Source: Adineta vaga
Lineage: Eukaryota > Rotifera
Direction: 5' to 3'
DNA length: 64,000 nucleotides
Assembly: GCA_021613535.1 (NCBI GenBank)
Contig: CP075492.1
Span: forward strand, 20,212,001-20,276,000
In this document: positions 46,688-59,631 of the stretch, in pieces
How positions within the stretch are numbered: position 1 is the stretch's first letter
Layout of the letters: the number at the start of each line of letters is the position of its first letter
Made by a program: the position numbers and the translations under genes
Notes under the pieces: model-generated
The model's database searches: none
What the model was told of the DNA's origin: nothing
Seen by the model: the letters and a program-made list of their open reading frames with translations, nothing else

Positions 46688-49600
46688 TTAAAACCATTCT
46701 GAAAAACGCATCTGCGTTTCGATGTAGAGTTTTTCTAGACTTTGCATCTCGGCGACTTGAGATTTATTGGATTTAATCAGCAAGACTTTGTAATCGAAAT
46801 GTCGCAAAATAATTAAGTCAGTTAAACGTTTGACTCTTGATAATAGTACATAGACTGCAGCGATATCATCTGTATCCTTTGGTAACTTTAAATCAATTAC
46901 AACATTATTTAAAGTTTGTCCCTGACTTTTATGGATTGTGATAGAATAGGCGGGCACAAGAGGTAATGCGCGTCGCTTTATCGATAACATTGTCTTTCGA
47001 TTTGTTCTTGACTTTTTGTTGTTCATTTTCGGAATAATATCAGAAATGTCAACCTGAAATGTTTGTTTCATTATTGCTATTGGGACAAGTTTTGGTTGAA
47101 GTTTTTCAAGATTACATTCAATTTTTGCTTTTCTTATTTCGACCAATTCATATATTGGCTTGTGCACATATGTAGTGTTCATTGGAAACGTTTTTGATAG
47201 ACTATCTGTTGACACTGAATCAAGATCATCAACTAGTTGTCTAAAGATTCCATTTATGCCATTAATTAATCCCAGTTCAACAGCAATATTTTCTGTAAGA
47301 ATAACCGGCATTCCAGGAACTAACGGTAACAACCCCGGTAAGTGTTCTGTCTTACTATCAGATAATTCTAATCATTTTTTCACAAGTGTCGGCTCCTCCA
47401 CAGCCTTGCCTTTACAAAAATCCTGAGCAACACATACCATTAGATTGGAAACAGCTTCTACTGCATTATGAATTGCCGACTTGTGGTTCAACTGCGTTCG
47501 TATTTTATCTAAATACAAGCATTGGTGCCTAAAATAAGAAAAAAAAGCAATATAAAATATGTTTGTGTAGAATAAAGAAATATATATGGTTACTTGATTC
47601 CATGGTGGTTCACGAAGAGATACTGATGATTGTCCGACAACCCGCGTCAATAATAATTCGTAATCTTCATAATTACATTGGCTCTGACGATGTCGCTCAA
47701 GTAATTGAAGATATCGTAGATCTTCTGTTCGCATCTGTTGAGTAAGTTTTACCACACAATTAATTTGTAGAATTAACGAACGTGCCACACGTTGTTGGAT
47801 TTCTTTTTCTGAAGGTAATTTATTAAATTTCTTTTTGTTTTCCGACGAAAAGTCAGTGTGTAACGGGGCATCGTATACGGGTCGATACTGTAGATAATCA
47901 CCAAAGAATATAACGTTTATACCACCGAATGCAATTTGAGCATCGGTATGTTTCGCGGCACAAAGAATTCGGTTGAGTTTTCCGAGTAAAGTCAAACCAA
48001 CCATACTGATTTCATCAACCAAGAGATATTCTACAAGTGTCCATTCTTTTTCAAGTTTTAAGTCGCCTGGTTTAATGGTTCGTGCCTTTCCAGAATGGCG
48101 TTGTTCACCTAAAAATGAATGGATAGTTATACCACCAATTTCAGCGGCTGCAATTCCAATAGGTGCTAGCTTTCGCATCTTTTGTACTCTGTTTGTAATA
48201 ACAAAATATTCAGTAACAGCACGAATAAGTTGGGATTTTCCTGTACCACCACATCCTGGTATACACATAATGAGTTGACCATTGTTACCTCCTATATGAA
48301 TGATATTTTTCAGTTTATGATAATATAAAAAACTATATGCATGAACATACCTGCAAGTGACTGTTTGTCACCATCAAGATGACTTGTTATTATCATAAAT
48401 GCAGCTCTTTGCTCTCTGTTTAGTGTATATTGATCAACAATAGTCTTTTGATTACAGTATGTTGTACTTATTACTGAAGCAACTGAAAGAATTGAGTTAT
48501 AATTATCAAATATGTTTATATTTGAACTAGTTGAATTTATCAGTGTTACAACTGTATCTTCTATATCGTCATTATTTGACTCGTCATCTGTTTTATAATG
48601 TTTGCCAGTGATTAAATTTCGTCTAACTCGTTCTCTTTCGATTTTCAGTTGCTCTTGCCATTTAGTATTGAGTCGAACGAGATCAAATGTTGAAGGAACA
48701 AATGGTAACATCTGCTCATAATTATCAGCATATGATGCATTTATCAAAATTTGATTTGATGTTACAAGAAAATAACATTATTTTAAAGCTGAGTCGTTAC
48801 GAATTGATATTGCCTACTGTGTGTATGAGAGAATCGTCCCATTTTTTCTACAGTTTCTATAGTTTCTTCAATATATACATATTCTGTTGATTTTTTTGTG
48901 CTGCTCATTGCAACTGTAGTAGAATCATTTAAATTACCGAGCAATTCAAGTAAATCTTCACTATCACTTGTATCATCATATTCATCTTATGCACTTTGAT
49001 TTTTTGGAAATAGCTCGGGATCGATTGTGTCATTCTCAACTTGAGCTTCTGTAATAACTTTGACTAAATGTTCATCTCGGTCTTTCTTACATTCATGTAA
49101 AATTTGAATATTATCGATGATATTCCACGAGTGTGCAGATATATGGTGCTGACGAGACTTAAGTGCATCTTCCCAATTCTGGTTCACATCACAAAGATCA
49201 GATACAGTTCTCCAAGGCATAAAAAGTGTAAGAATAGCTCGGCAATACCGTTCTCGAGTGTCTTCGCGATCTCGCCGAGGTATTTGAGGACCATACAGGA
49301 TGGGTACACGATATTCAGTATGTTTCATCATTAAGTAGGTTGTTGCTTGAGGGTGTTGTTTTCGAAAAGGAAATCGTTGATTAGGTGGTCGACCTCTTCG
49401 ATTATCTTGCTCTTCTCTTGTTATAGAACTATCAGCTAAATATTTTAAGTCCGCTGCATTGATTTTTTTCTTATAAAATGCACTAACAAAATCGTATAAG
49501 CATATATTCTCGAGAGTATCAGATCGATACTGATAATCAATCCGTCCGTTAACTAGCACGAAATTGTTTCCATTTTCATTTTCAGCAGATTGAATTTGAA

Positions 49601-50780
49601 AATTTTCTTCATTATTATTTATATCGTTTGCATTCTCATCATTGAGCACATTGTCATTATGGTCATCATCATTATCATCCATTACATCTATGTGTGAAAA
49701 AAAGAAAAGATATTTTTCGTTGATTTGATTTTTATGATTGCACATGTTCACGTTTCTAATAATAAGGGAAGAATTTTACTGGAATAACTCTATTCAATTC
49801 CTGTGACTTATTTACTTGATATATTTGATGTGACAACAATTTTTTTTATCACAGCTGGACATCGTGTTAAATATCTCATTATGTCTTCCTACGTGATGAA
49901 CGTATTCTTTTTCCTTCCTCTAAATCTCATTGATTGTTTATATAACAACTGTCTCTTCTTTTTCTTTCATTCTTCCGCTCATTACAGCATGCACATTATG
50001 TCTTGATTGATTTTTCTTTTTCTTCTCTTCTCTTTCTCTTCTCCCTCTCTCTATCTCTTTCTATCTCTCCTCGCGTTTGAAGATAGAAGAAGAATTCTCA
50101 TATGAAAAAAATGTAACTATAAGAGAAATGAATTGCAACAAATCATCATACTACCGTATGAATTTGTTTCTAGATTTCGTTTGACACGTAATTCATTCAA
50201 TTCTGCCTGCAAGTATCGTTCAGTTTGAATTAGATAAAGTCCTTGAAATTTGTGTGTCGTATAATCATCGTCCCGATTCATAAGATAGGAAGCAACGTGC
50301 ACTCCAGATAATTCTTGTTGAGACGCAAGTGTATTGTAGCAACGTAAAACGAATTTACGTGATCTTTCAATAGCACTGTCTTTATTGTCCGTTTGATTCG
50401 AAATGTCTCCGAATGATGTAACATTTTTTTGTATGAGAGAGAATGTGTCGTGAAAAGAAAGACTGGATTTTGTCACATAATCTGTAATATAATAGACGAG
50501 AGCTTTAGCATCGCTCCCTGTCCAAATAAATTTGATGTCCATGTTAGAACGACATGCGGATATGATATATTCGTTAAAATTATTAATCATCGGATGCGAT
50601 CGTCGCATACGTATATCACCTGTTTCAGGATCGATCATTGACTTTAGCACTAATTTTTGTGGCAAACGTAGTCGACAAATCCTTTTGCCGTTGTAAATAG
50701 CATCATAGTATTTGTAACAGGTATCAATGTGGCAGTGAGTGTTCTGTACTTCAACTAGTAGTACTACATCAGCACGAAAT
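46688..50780 (-). pseudogene. Helitron replication/helicase protein, decayed and 5'-truncated
   Basis: Read on the minus strand. 50780-50117: Helitron-like region with Thr-His-Cys-His and Cys-Tyr-Lys, then Met-Asn-Asn-Phe-type segment and Asp-Ala-Lys-Ala-Leu-Val-Tyr-Tyr-Ile-Thr-Asp-Tyr. 49751-48987: Pro-Arg-Arg-Asp-Arg-Glu-Asp and Leu-Phe-Met-Pro-Trp-Arg region typical of Helitron proteins before the helicase. 48747-48310 linker. 48268-46688: PIF1-like SF1 helicase with Walker A GCGGTGKS, Walker B Asp-Glu-Ile-Ser-Met, and the late motif Ile-His-Lys-Ser-Gly-Gln-type (HKSQGQT). Breaks: TAA near 48987, TGA at 47372-47374 (frame otherwise continuous), and a frameshift near 47510. The N-terminal HUH nuclease is missing upstream of 50780. 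Short introns appear at about 47528-47595 and 50100-49690. Confidence 0.75.
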
Positions 50781-52171
50781 CACCTGAAGAGGTGGGATTT
50801 ACACCCTGAACATATTTCAACACCTTTATTCGTTCATACACTCACTCCCTTCACCCTCATCTTGTCATATCCCCATCCACACACCGTTTACCGTTCAACA
50901 CTCACTGCCTTCACCCTCATCTTATCATATCCCCATCCGTTCTCCTATCATTTACTCGCATTTCTACTCAATTTCAACTATTCAACACCATTTACAAGCT
51001 ATTTCATTATCTAGGTCAGCAAACTTCTTTTTTTTGTGCAATCACAAGATGAACAGACAGACATACTTGTTGGAATTCTCCCATGTTTTGAGGGTGCTTC
51101 GGAAGGCCCAGTCAATACGAATTGATGAACAGATGGTTGAAGACAAGATGATTTCCTTGATAGATCGATACCGGATCGGATGAGTTGAGTTCATCGAATT
51201 GAGGCGAAAGAAATTCTTGAGAAGCAGACTACTTTCGACGTTGAACATACCGATAAACACAAAGATACTTGTTTATCTATCTCGTTCTCGCATATTTGTC
51301 TATTAGCAGCATCGGTTGATGGTATTTTCTTTTCGAATAGATGAACGTCGATAAGGTCGAATTCTTTCTTAAGGGGGCGCCGTTGTTTTTCAGCCAGGGC
51401 GATTGCATGCAGTTATAAAATTGGAAGAATGTGCTTCGTACAGTTGAATAGATTCGATCATGACGATAACACCTCATAGTTTTGCGCATTTGATATTGTA
51501 GTTGTCGATGCGAACATCTCGCTTAATGCTCTCCAGATTATGTACATACACTGTGATTTTCGTGGCATTTGTTGGAGCATGTTGTTCTTATTGTTGCTGC
51601 TGCCGCCGCTATTAAAGACGAAGAATCCATGCGGTGGCGGCGACGACATATCCGTTAATAATACAGATCTTCTCGAATAGGTCAAGCAGCACCATCTTGT
51701 CCAATCCGTTTTCGTTTATTAATTCGCGACCATTTTGTTTCAGTTGAGTGATTTCGTCAATAAACCAATACTCTACCGATGAGATACAACAAGGGAGAAC
51801 GTTTCAAAGAGTATAATCATTCACATCTTACCACATGTGATCTCTACAACTGTTGTTAGAACACACAGGAACACCACCACCACGCCAATGCCGTTGATGA
51901 CGATATATTCGAGGCAATATCATTATCTAAAACAAGAAATTCAACAAAATCTTTTTTTTTCTCGAACCGATAACCATCATCAGGCTAACCTTTGCTACAC
52001 GTGCATGAATAAATATTACCACCATCACACCCACTTCCCATCGATCTATTCCAGTCGACATAATCATGGAATGTTTGGTCTTGTTCAACGTTCAACGGCC
52101 GCTGCTTTTGATCAACGTCCATACTCACAAACCAAACGCCAACACATGCAATCCGATTGAACCCGTATCAA
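50760..52171. other. Intergenic DNA with a C-rich minisatellite
   Basis: At 50833-50938 a ~59-bp C-rich sequence (CACTC, CTTCACCCTCATCTTRTCATATCCCCATCC in parts) is repeated twice and resembles, on the opposite strand, the G-rich minisatellite of the array's GT-rich element. From 51000 to 52171 I recognise no gene; ORFs there lack family features. Confidence 0.4.
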
Positions 52172-52175
52172 TTAA

Positions 52176-54414
52176 CCCCTTGGGGACGGGCGACGTATAT
52201 ATACGTCCAGCTTCAAATAAGCTCGTAAATAATTAAAATATACCTGTTTGTATGTTTTTTATGAGTTGCCACCACATAAATCGTTAATCTGCTATATCAC
52301 TATTCATACAATGACCTTATTCACCTTATTCCTTTTGCACTTATACCCATAACTTCTGTTCTTTCCTTACGTCATCTTCCACTGATATCGTATACGGCTT
52401 ATTTCTTATTTATCTACGCATACATTCTCTCTTTCATTATGGATTTTCTTTATTTTCTAGTACATTGTCTTCATGTCGATTTCATTTATATACATATTGT
52501 TACAGTCATATCTTCATACGTCTTTACGCATTCTTTCACATCACATCTTGTTTTTCATTATACACATTCTTTACTTCTTTTTCTTTTGTTCTTCATTCGA
52601 ATAAGATACAACGTGAGAATGGCATTCTCTCATATATATAAATGTATTTTTATCTGGTAGTAGTGAACTACGACTTTTAAATAAAGAACGTAATAAAACA
52701 CTTTACACGCTTTCTGCATCTTTTCTAATTCAAAATGGCAACATCCAGAAAGCGCAGCTACAATGAAATTGATGAGATTTCTAGTGATGAATCAGAAACT
52801 GAATCAGAAATTGAAACTGATGGTGAAACTGGAAGTGAAGACGACTCTGGTAACTCGGATGTTGAGGATGCGATGGATGTCGAGGATGATGAAAATACTC
52901 CTTCAGTTCACACATACAATCACACATCAAAATCGTGGCAAAAAGGCAATTTTGGACCAACTTTCTTTTCATTTCAAGACAATAATTGTGGTGTAACTGC
53001 TAATCCAGATGAGAATACACCGTTAGACTTTTTCAAAATAGTTTTTGATCCAGAACTGATACAGGTGACTGCTGATAAGACAAATCAATTTCAAGTAGAT
53101 TCTGCTGATAAGCATTCATCCCCACATCAAGCTAAATGGTATTCAACTAATCTTGAAGAGATATATCTTTTTTTGGCGACCTTCATGTTGATGGCTCATA
53201 TGAAAAAATTCCGAGTCAAAGATTATTGGTCCGTTGATCCTTTGATTGCAACGCCAATATTTAGTGATATTATGCCGAGAGATAGATTTTTGCTCCTTTT
53301 GAAATATCTGCACTTCACTGATCTAACTCAACCCAAAGGTGACAGATTATACAGAATCAAATTTGTTGTTCAACATTTGAAAGAAAAATTCAAACAAATT
53401 ATGATTCCGTATAGAAACCTCTGTATCAATGAAAGTTTAGTACTTTGGAAAGGACGTTTATCTTTTAAACAATATATTCCATGAAAACGACGTCGCTTTG
53501 GAATAAAGTTATTTGTTCGATGCGACTGTAGTACTGGATTTATTTTGGACTTTGTGATTTACACAGGATCTCAAACAGAAATTCAACGTAATAACCATCT
53601 CGGAATTCCAGGTTCGATTATAATGACACTTATGCAACCGTACCTTTAGAGAGGTCATAAGTTATTCGTTGATAATTGGTACACAAGTCCACGTCTTTTC
53701 GAGCTGTTGCATGCGAATTCTACTGGTGCATGTCGTACAGTTCGACGAAACCGAATCGGAATGCCAGATTTTAAGAATAAGTTGAAAAGAGGTGAATACG
53801 AACATCAACACACTGATATTCTACTTTGTGAACGATGGTTCGACAAATGTGAAGTTACAATACTCTCAACAACACATAAACCACAGGTGGCAAGTAGTGG
53901 AAAAGTTCACTACGCTACTGGTGAACAAATTCAGAAGCCTGAGTCTGTCAAGAACTATATTGAAAATATGAGCGCTGTTGATAGGTCTGATATGCAGATT
54001 AGTTATGTTGAATGTGTCAGAAAGACAGTGAAATGGTATAAAAAACTCTTTTTCCATTTACTGGATATATCCATCCTAAATTCACACATTCTATACAAGC
54101 GAAAAACTGGTAAAACGATTCATTCTTGTGACTTTCGATTACAGCTGATTCGTCAAATTATCGAAACTTACGGAAAACCAAAAGCGCCGACAGGACGACC
54201 AACCACTGGAGACAATCCTGTTAGACTTATCGCTCGCCGTTTTCCATCACTTATACCTTCAACATTGACCAAACAAAATCCTCAAAGAAAATGTGTCGTT
54301 TGTGCGAAAACAACAAGAAGAACTAAAAAGCGAACTGACAGTAGATACGAATGTACTGAATGCGATGTGGGACTTTGCGTTTCTGGTTGTTTTCAAGATT
54401 ATCATACACTCTAA
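52176..54414 (+). mobile_element. piggyBac element 1, right end lost
   Basis: The left end is TTAA (52172-52175) followed by CCCCTTGGGGACGGGCGACG and the palindrome GACGTATATATACGTC, fitting a piggyBac terminus. The matching inverse was not found after the transposase; the stop codon at 54412-54414 runs directly into the repeat block at 54415, suggesting a later insertion or deletion removed the right end. Confidence 0.6.
52735..54414 (+). pseudogene. piggyBac transposase 1, two in-frame stops and an Asp-to-Asn change
   Basis: One continuous frame of 560 codons interrupted by TGA at 53482-53484 (where relatives have Gly, in the Tyr-Ile-Pro-Gly-Lys motif) and TAG near 53647-53649. Acidic N-terminus, then the DDE_Tnp_1_7 core. 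The first catalytic position reads Cys-Ile-Asn-Glu-Ser instead of the usual Val-Asp-Glu-Ser; the second (Val-Asp-Asn-Trp-Tyr-Thr) and third (Ala-Val-Asp-Arg-Ser-Asp) are kept. The C-terminus has a Cys-rich zinc-binding domain (CVVCAK, CTECDVGLCVSGC). No frameshifts, so decay is recent. Confidence 0.8.
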
Positions 54415-55250
54415 AAAAAATTGGTGCTCTACGAAACCTTGAAAGTTTCGAATTGCTTTGCTAAACGTTTTTAAGTTCCGTAGATTGAAAATAGTTCTGT
54501 GATGTGTTTTTAGATCTTAATTAAGTTCCGTAAGTTTCATAGGGTTTTGTATGAATTATACCGTACCATGAAGAGGTACTGCAAAGTGTTTCAAGGTTCT
54601 GAACTTCACTCAATAATCTATCGAGAGGTTTTGTAAAATACGCAATAGCTCGAAAGGTTTTGTACAGTACTAATGAAGCCTTTAAATGCATTTGAAAGGT
54701 TCGGCTACAAGAATACCGAACCAATGATGGTTTTGTAGACATCAAAAAGGTTTCGAACGTGCAATATAGAACCACTGTTAGTTAGATGACCTACTCAATG
54801 GTATCGTATGAGACACTCGAAACCTTGATAGTTTCTTAAAAGGTTCAGTAGATTCATTACATAACCTTCAATAGTTCTGAGTATTAGCTGATGGTTCCGT
54901 AGCTCTCACACCGAACCTTTTTTAGTCTACAATGCAGCAGTAATGTTCGGAAGATTCAATACCGAACCTTTAATGGTCTTGAACAGTACACGATGGTTGC
55001 GCAGCTCTTGCACTGAAATCTTTTAAATATACAATGCAACAATAAAGTTCGGTAGGTAGAACTTATAGCTCTCAGTAGTTCTGTAACTCTCACACCGAAC
55101 TATTTTAAATCAATGATGCATCAATAGGGTTTGGTAGATTCTATACGTAACCTTCAATGGTTTCGAACATTATCTGATCGGTCTATAGCTCTTCTCTGAA
55201 TTCAATAGTAGTTCTATATTAATTACTAGAAGATTTACACTCTTCCAAGA
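54415..55250. repeat. Degenerate ~120-bp tandem repeats
   Basis: Repeated phrases such as CACACCGAACCTTTT, GATGGTTCCGTAGCTCTC and ACAATGCARCARTAA recur with a spacing of roughly 110-130 bp, most clearly at 54830-55240. No coding sequence. Some words (CTACGAAACCTT) are shared with the foldback element at 60319. Confidence 0.6.
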
Positions 55251-55560
55251 GAATCATAAATTATTTCATAATGATTTGACACTATGGCACTGCATATAAA
55301 AACCTATGTGAAAATATTATCTAATTATCAAAGAATCAGAGAATAACGTTCAAGCTACAATACTACAAGTTACGTTGGTTAATTTGAGATTGTTGTACGA
55401 AAGAAAATAATATTAGATGACCGAAAGGAATGGAAAGATAAGAGATATTAAGCTCGATGCTTCAAATAGTCACTAATAGATAAAGAGTTTCTTGATATAA
55501 AATATTCAGTATGGAGTAAAATATGCCAAAATGATTATTTCTTGACTGCTGGTTATTTAA

Positions 55561-57677
55561 CACATTCGAGGCGATGTGGCCCACCGGTGGGCCACGCTAT
55601 ATTTTAAGAAGAAACTGTAGGGAAAAACACTTTCTTCTGCGTTTTTCTTCGGCAAAAGGTTAAATATTTTATTTCATAACACGATGCTTCTTGTTAAAAC
55701 ATTCAATACAAAAAAACTTATCACATTCAGAACAAAAAGTTTTTACTTTTTTTGCTGCCGCATATCTCGCTTCTCTTGATTGTACTTTCCTTCCTTCTTC
55801 ATAACAGCCGGTGCAGCGTCTTCGAACATTGCGTGCATATCCTTCTATTTCCTCTAGCTTATGATCAGCTAGTTTGCGTTTCAGATGACCTGTCGATTGT
55901 TGTCTTGGACCGGGTTTCAGATTTTCAATAGATACACCAAGGAGTAAAGATCGCACGACACTCTCACGGAACTGCAGGATCGTTATGTCATCTGTTGCAT
56001 AGTTTTCCTTGTATATCAAATAACTATTCACTATTGATGTTCCAAATATCAATTCAAATGCCACCCTTTGGTACCATTTTATCGATCGCCTTAGACATGT
56101 GTAGTACGCCGATAGTTGATCCGACAAATCTGTACCTTGTCTTCCTTTATTGTAATCGAGTACAACTTTTGGTTTCATAACCCGTTCGTTAGATGACGTG
56201 GTTTTTCTAATGTCCACGAGCGAAGATGTATGAGAGGGTTTGGTAGATATCATCAAAACTTCTCTTTTATCTTTCCATTTGATCAACTTAATACCATCGC
56301 CGTTCTGCAGTCCATAAGTTTCGCCTTTCTTGAGCTGTTTCTGGACAACTTCTTTACCGGATTTAACACGATTACTTCTCAGTGTTCCAATGAGGTAGGT
56401 ATCATTTTCCAATAATTGTTTGGCGAGAGCAATATTCGTAAAAAAATTGTCAGCTACTACAGTTCGATAACATCCAAAAAGATCTTCTAATAATTGTATG
56501 GTAACTGTTTGGGAGTGTCCGAGGTTAGCCACTGGATTTTGTTTTCCTGTATAAATTACAAAATTCCAAGTATATCCATTGGTGTCTGCTGCTTTGTACA
56601 TTTTAACTCCATATTTGTGGGCTTTGCCTGGAATGTATTGCTTGAAGGAGAGTCGACCTCGCCACGGTACCATTGTTTCATCAACCGTAACGACAGGACA
56701 AGGCATATAAATCGACTTAAATCTAGCTTTCAGTAGGATCAAAAGTGGATTCAACTTCGCTAGTCTGTCTTGATTTCTATCGTTTTCCTCGTTGTTCGAA
56801 AAATGAAAGAACTTGAGAAGTAATTCAAATTTGTCTCTCGACATTGTGTTTTGAATAATTTTCGATCCATACAGTTGACTTTTACTCCAGTAATAGTCCA
56901 CTTTCGGCATTTTGTACCAAACCCATCTGAATAATAATTCCCAAAAATTTTAGCATTTCTTCATGAGTATTTGGTTTCCATTGAAGGGTTTTTGATCGTT
57001 TGCTAAGTTCTTGGTTTTTTAAGTGTTGTTGTGCATATCGATTCGTTTCACGAACCATTAGACTAATAATTTCGTCAGTAATAAAATGTCGATAGCAATC
57101 AACAGGATTGATTGTATTATCTTCCGAAGTTGGTGTTATTTCTTCGACGATTCCATGATCTTCTAGAAATTCACCATCCGATTCTTGTTCTATTTCATTC
57201 CAGACTTGTGAATCTAAGTCATCATCAGTAACTTCTTCGTCGGAACTTGAAGATTCGAACTGCATTGCAGCAAAATTATTATCTAAGGAACTCACGTCAC
57301 TCAGTGAGTTTTCACTATTTTCTGTATTCGTTTCTTCAGACGACATATAAATCAGCGTAAAACCTCAGTTATTTTGATATAAATGAGAGAAAAGAATCAT
57401 AGATAATGTTACAAAGAGAACGCAAAAGAAAAAAACGAAATTTTATTTCACTATCTCGTTTCTACTGCGTAATACATATACAAAAAAAAACAAACGTAAA
57501 CAATTAGCAGATGCGATGAGAAAGAGGATAATCTACATGTGAATATTAACAAGACGAAAGAAAAAAAATTATTGTACTCACTGAAAAGGTCAATGAGTGT
57601 ATTTATCGACGATAAATATACATGAAAATCAATCAATAAAAAATTTTTTTTACCAAAATTGAATCGCCTCGAATGTG
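55561..57677 (-). mobile_element. piggyBac element 2 with perfect 15-bp TIRs and TTAA duplication
   Basis: TTAA at 55557-55560 and 57678-57681; between them the perfect inverted ends CACATTCGAGGCGAT at 55561-55575 and 57663-57677. A perfect 20-bp palindrome, GTGGCCCACCGGTGGGCCAC, abuts the left TIR (55576-55595). The element is 2117 bp and encodes one transposase on the minus strand. Intact ends plus a nearly intact gene suggest recent activity. Confidence 0.9.
55669..57346 (-). CDS. piggyBac transposase 2, one single-base frameshift
   Basis: The N-terminal frame (57346 down to about 56910) is Ser/Asp/Glu-rich and then enters the DDE_Tnp_1_7 domain; the second frame (56910-55669, 413 codons) holds the rest. 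The two overlap at an AAAA run near 56910-56915, where removing one A would join them at Gly-Leu-Val-Gln-Met-Pro, so a homopolymer error is plausible. Catalytic Asp residues, numbered in the 413-codon part: Asp77 (Val-Asp-Glu-Thr-Met), Asp154 (Ala-Asp-Asn-Phe-Phe-Thr) and Asp261 (Gly-Thr-Asp-Leu-Ser-Asp-Gln). The C-terminus has a Cys-rich domain (CTGC, CSECDKFFCIEC). The protein would cut and paste the element at TTAA. Confidence 0.85.
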
Positions 57678-57681
57678 TTAA

Positions 57682-58194
57682 ATACTGAAGTTCTATAGGT
57701 TTTATGTTTAAAATTCATAATCGTCTTTTATATTTATTTTGTTGATGATATTGATCGAATTATTTATATTTCTGTTTGTTTTCAATATCAATTTTGTAAA
57801 AAATATCCAGTACTGACTGATTCAAACTTCTATTAGAAATAAATAATCAACTAAATATAAGTCCAATGTTTATCAATCGTTATTTTTGAGTTGTCAACTT
57901 AATAATTATATTAAACTATACGCTTTGTCAGATTATTGTTTATTATATTGACTTTTCTAACCTATCCACAGAAACGTATTATTTGTTTTTCATATTTTAA
58001 CTCTATTGGTAAGTAATTCTTTTCCCAGTTCAAAAAACAAATAGACGTTGTATCTGTTTTTTGTTCTGATTGAAAATGTAGCTATGAATTCTATTTCAGA
58101 TCCAATTTATTACGTTCAGCAGAATGAAACGTTCGTCACAAATGAAACAATATTTGCTTTTTTCGAGATGAGGTTTTGTTTATTCCCTCGACTG
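57682..58194. other. AT-rich intergenic DNA
   Basis: No gene, element or repeat recognised. Confidence 0.4.
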
Positions 58195-59631
58195 AAAGGA
58201 GGGTCATATGAAAAAAAATAGTTTGTATGTCTGTTTGTTTGTGGGTGTCAGGGTCAAAGGTCAAAGTTCAAAGGTCATAAAACTAGATTTTTTCGGTAAT
58301 CACAATAAAACTTAACCAAGAGGGTAATCGAGGTCAGGGATGACGAATTTGATGTTAGTTTTGACTAATTATTAACTAATTAGCTTATTAATTATTAATT
58401 ATTAACATTTTTTTTTAAACTTGACTAAAGGGTAATCGAGGTCAAGGATCGCGAATATGAGGTTAGTTTTAACTAATTATTAATTAATTAGCTAGTTAAT
58501 TAACAACTATTAATATTTTCTATAAAACTTGACCAAAGGGTAATCGAAGTCGAGGATCACGATTTTGATGTCAGTTTTTCGAACTTTTCTCAGGATCTCT
58601 CTCCGTCGACCGAAAGGAGGGTATCGTGTCGAAAAAAGTGACGAAAAAAACAGAAATTCGTTTACATCTATGTAGATCTATCGTATGTCACAGGTCAGGT
58701 TTTTCCATATACAGAGAATCTTTAAGTCCCAAACTAGGGGGTACCACTGAGTCTTCAGATCGTACTTATAGTGGTACCGGTAAACGGTTTTGTACGTTAA
58801 AAACTCAAATGTACTACAATGTAGAAGATGTAATTGTGAATCTAACTGGAGGAGTGTTTTTTGAGCGATCTGTAAAAATGACTGGTTTTGTTTTTGGCTC
58901 ACTCTTCCATATTATATTCATGAAAACCTCTAAGGAACGAAAATATCTGTGCAAAGTCATTGCATAATGTGTTTTAAACGGACACATCTAACAAATCTTT
59001 CGCACTTTACAGTGTTTTTCAGAATCAAACTGATAAAAGATTGAAAGTTGAGTGCAGTTGTTGCGTCTGAAATTTAACCACGAGGGAACGATTGATTGTG
59101 GGGGAAACCTGGGAACGACTGGCCGTGAGTGGTCGACCGGAGGGAGACCGACGAACGACCAGTCGCTTATCGAACAAGCCGTTTTAAAATAAAACGTCGA
59201 GTATTGAGCCTAAACTGTTTCGGATGAGCTTTCAAAATAACTGAATCGATTCTGTCATTTGAGCGCGTATCTATGTACGATAGGTGGATAAGTTCTCTGG
59301 TGTTTTAATTGTAATTCAAGTTATGCTGGCCACGAGAATAAACTATGGATCGCAACGGATAGTTATGAGGTAACAGTCGGAGAAAGACCGAGGAACGGGT
59401 AAACGTTGATGTTAGATTCATTGTTAATACAATACATGAGAGTTTTCATGCTTTGAATACTCTCGAATGATTAGATCCAGAAGGAAAAATATTTGTTGAT
59501 GAGAAATTGGACGTTGGAGCAAATGATTACTTCAACAAGTATACCTGGTTTATAAAAATATGCACTTGCAAAGAAAAGCATTATAGGAAAACTAATCAAC
59601 AAATTCCATTCGTCAATTCTTCAGTCGAGGG
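58195..59631. mobile_element. Single-copy relative of the GT-rich CCCTCGACTG element
   Basis: It starts CCCTCGACTGAAAGG then GGGTCATATG, poly-A and TAGTTTGT like 2064, and CAGTCGAGGG lies at 59622-59631, followed as in the array copy by GCGAGTC and GACGAGCGTTACT. Interior differs: tandem repeats at 58310-58580 and an unrecognised 113-codon plus ORF (58626-58967). Confidence 0.4.
58310..58580. repeat. ~120-bp tandem repeat, 2.5 copies
   Basis: Units carry AGGGTAATCGAGGTCA, GGATCGCGAAT and GTTAGTTTTRACTAATTATT followed by AT-rich TTAATTA runs. Confidence 0.75.

Noticed and set aside
52176-57677. Reading the two piggyBac genes as one inverted pair
   Set aside because: Their ends and protein sequences differ, and each has its own TTAA boundary, so they are separate elements.
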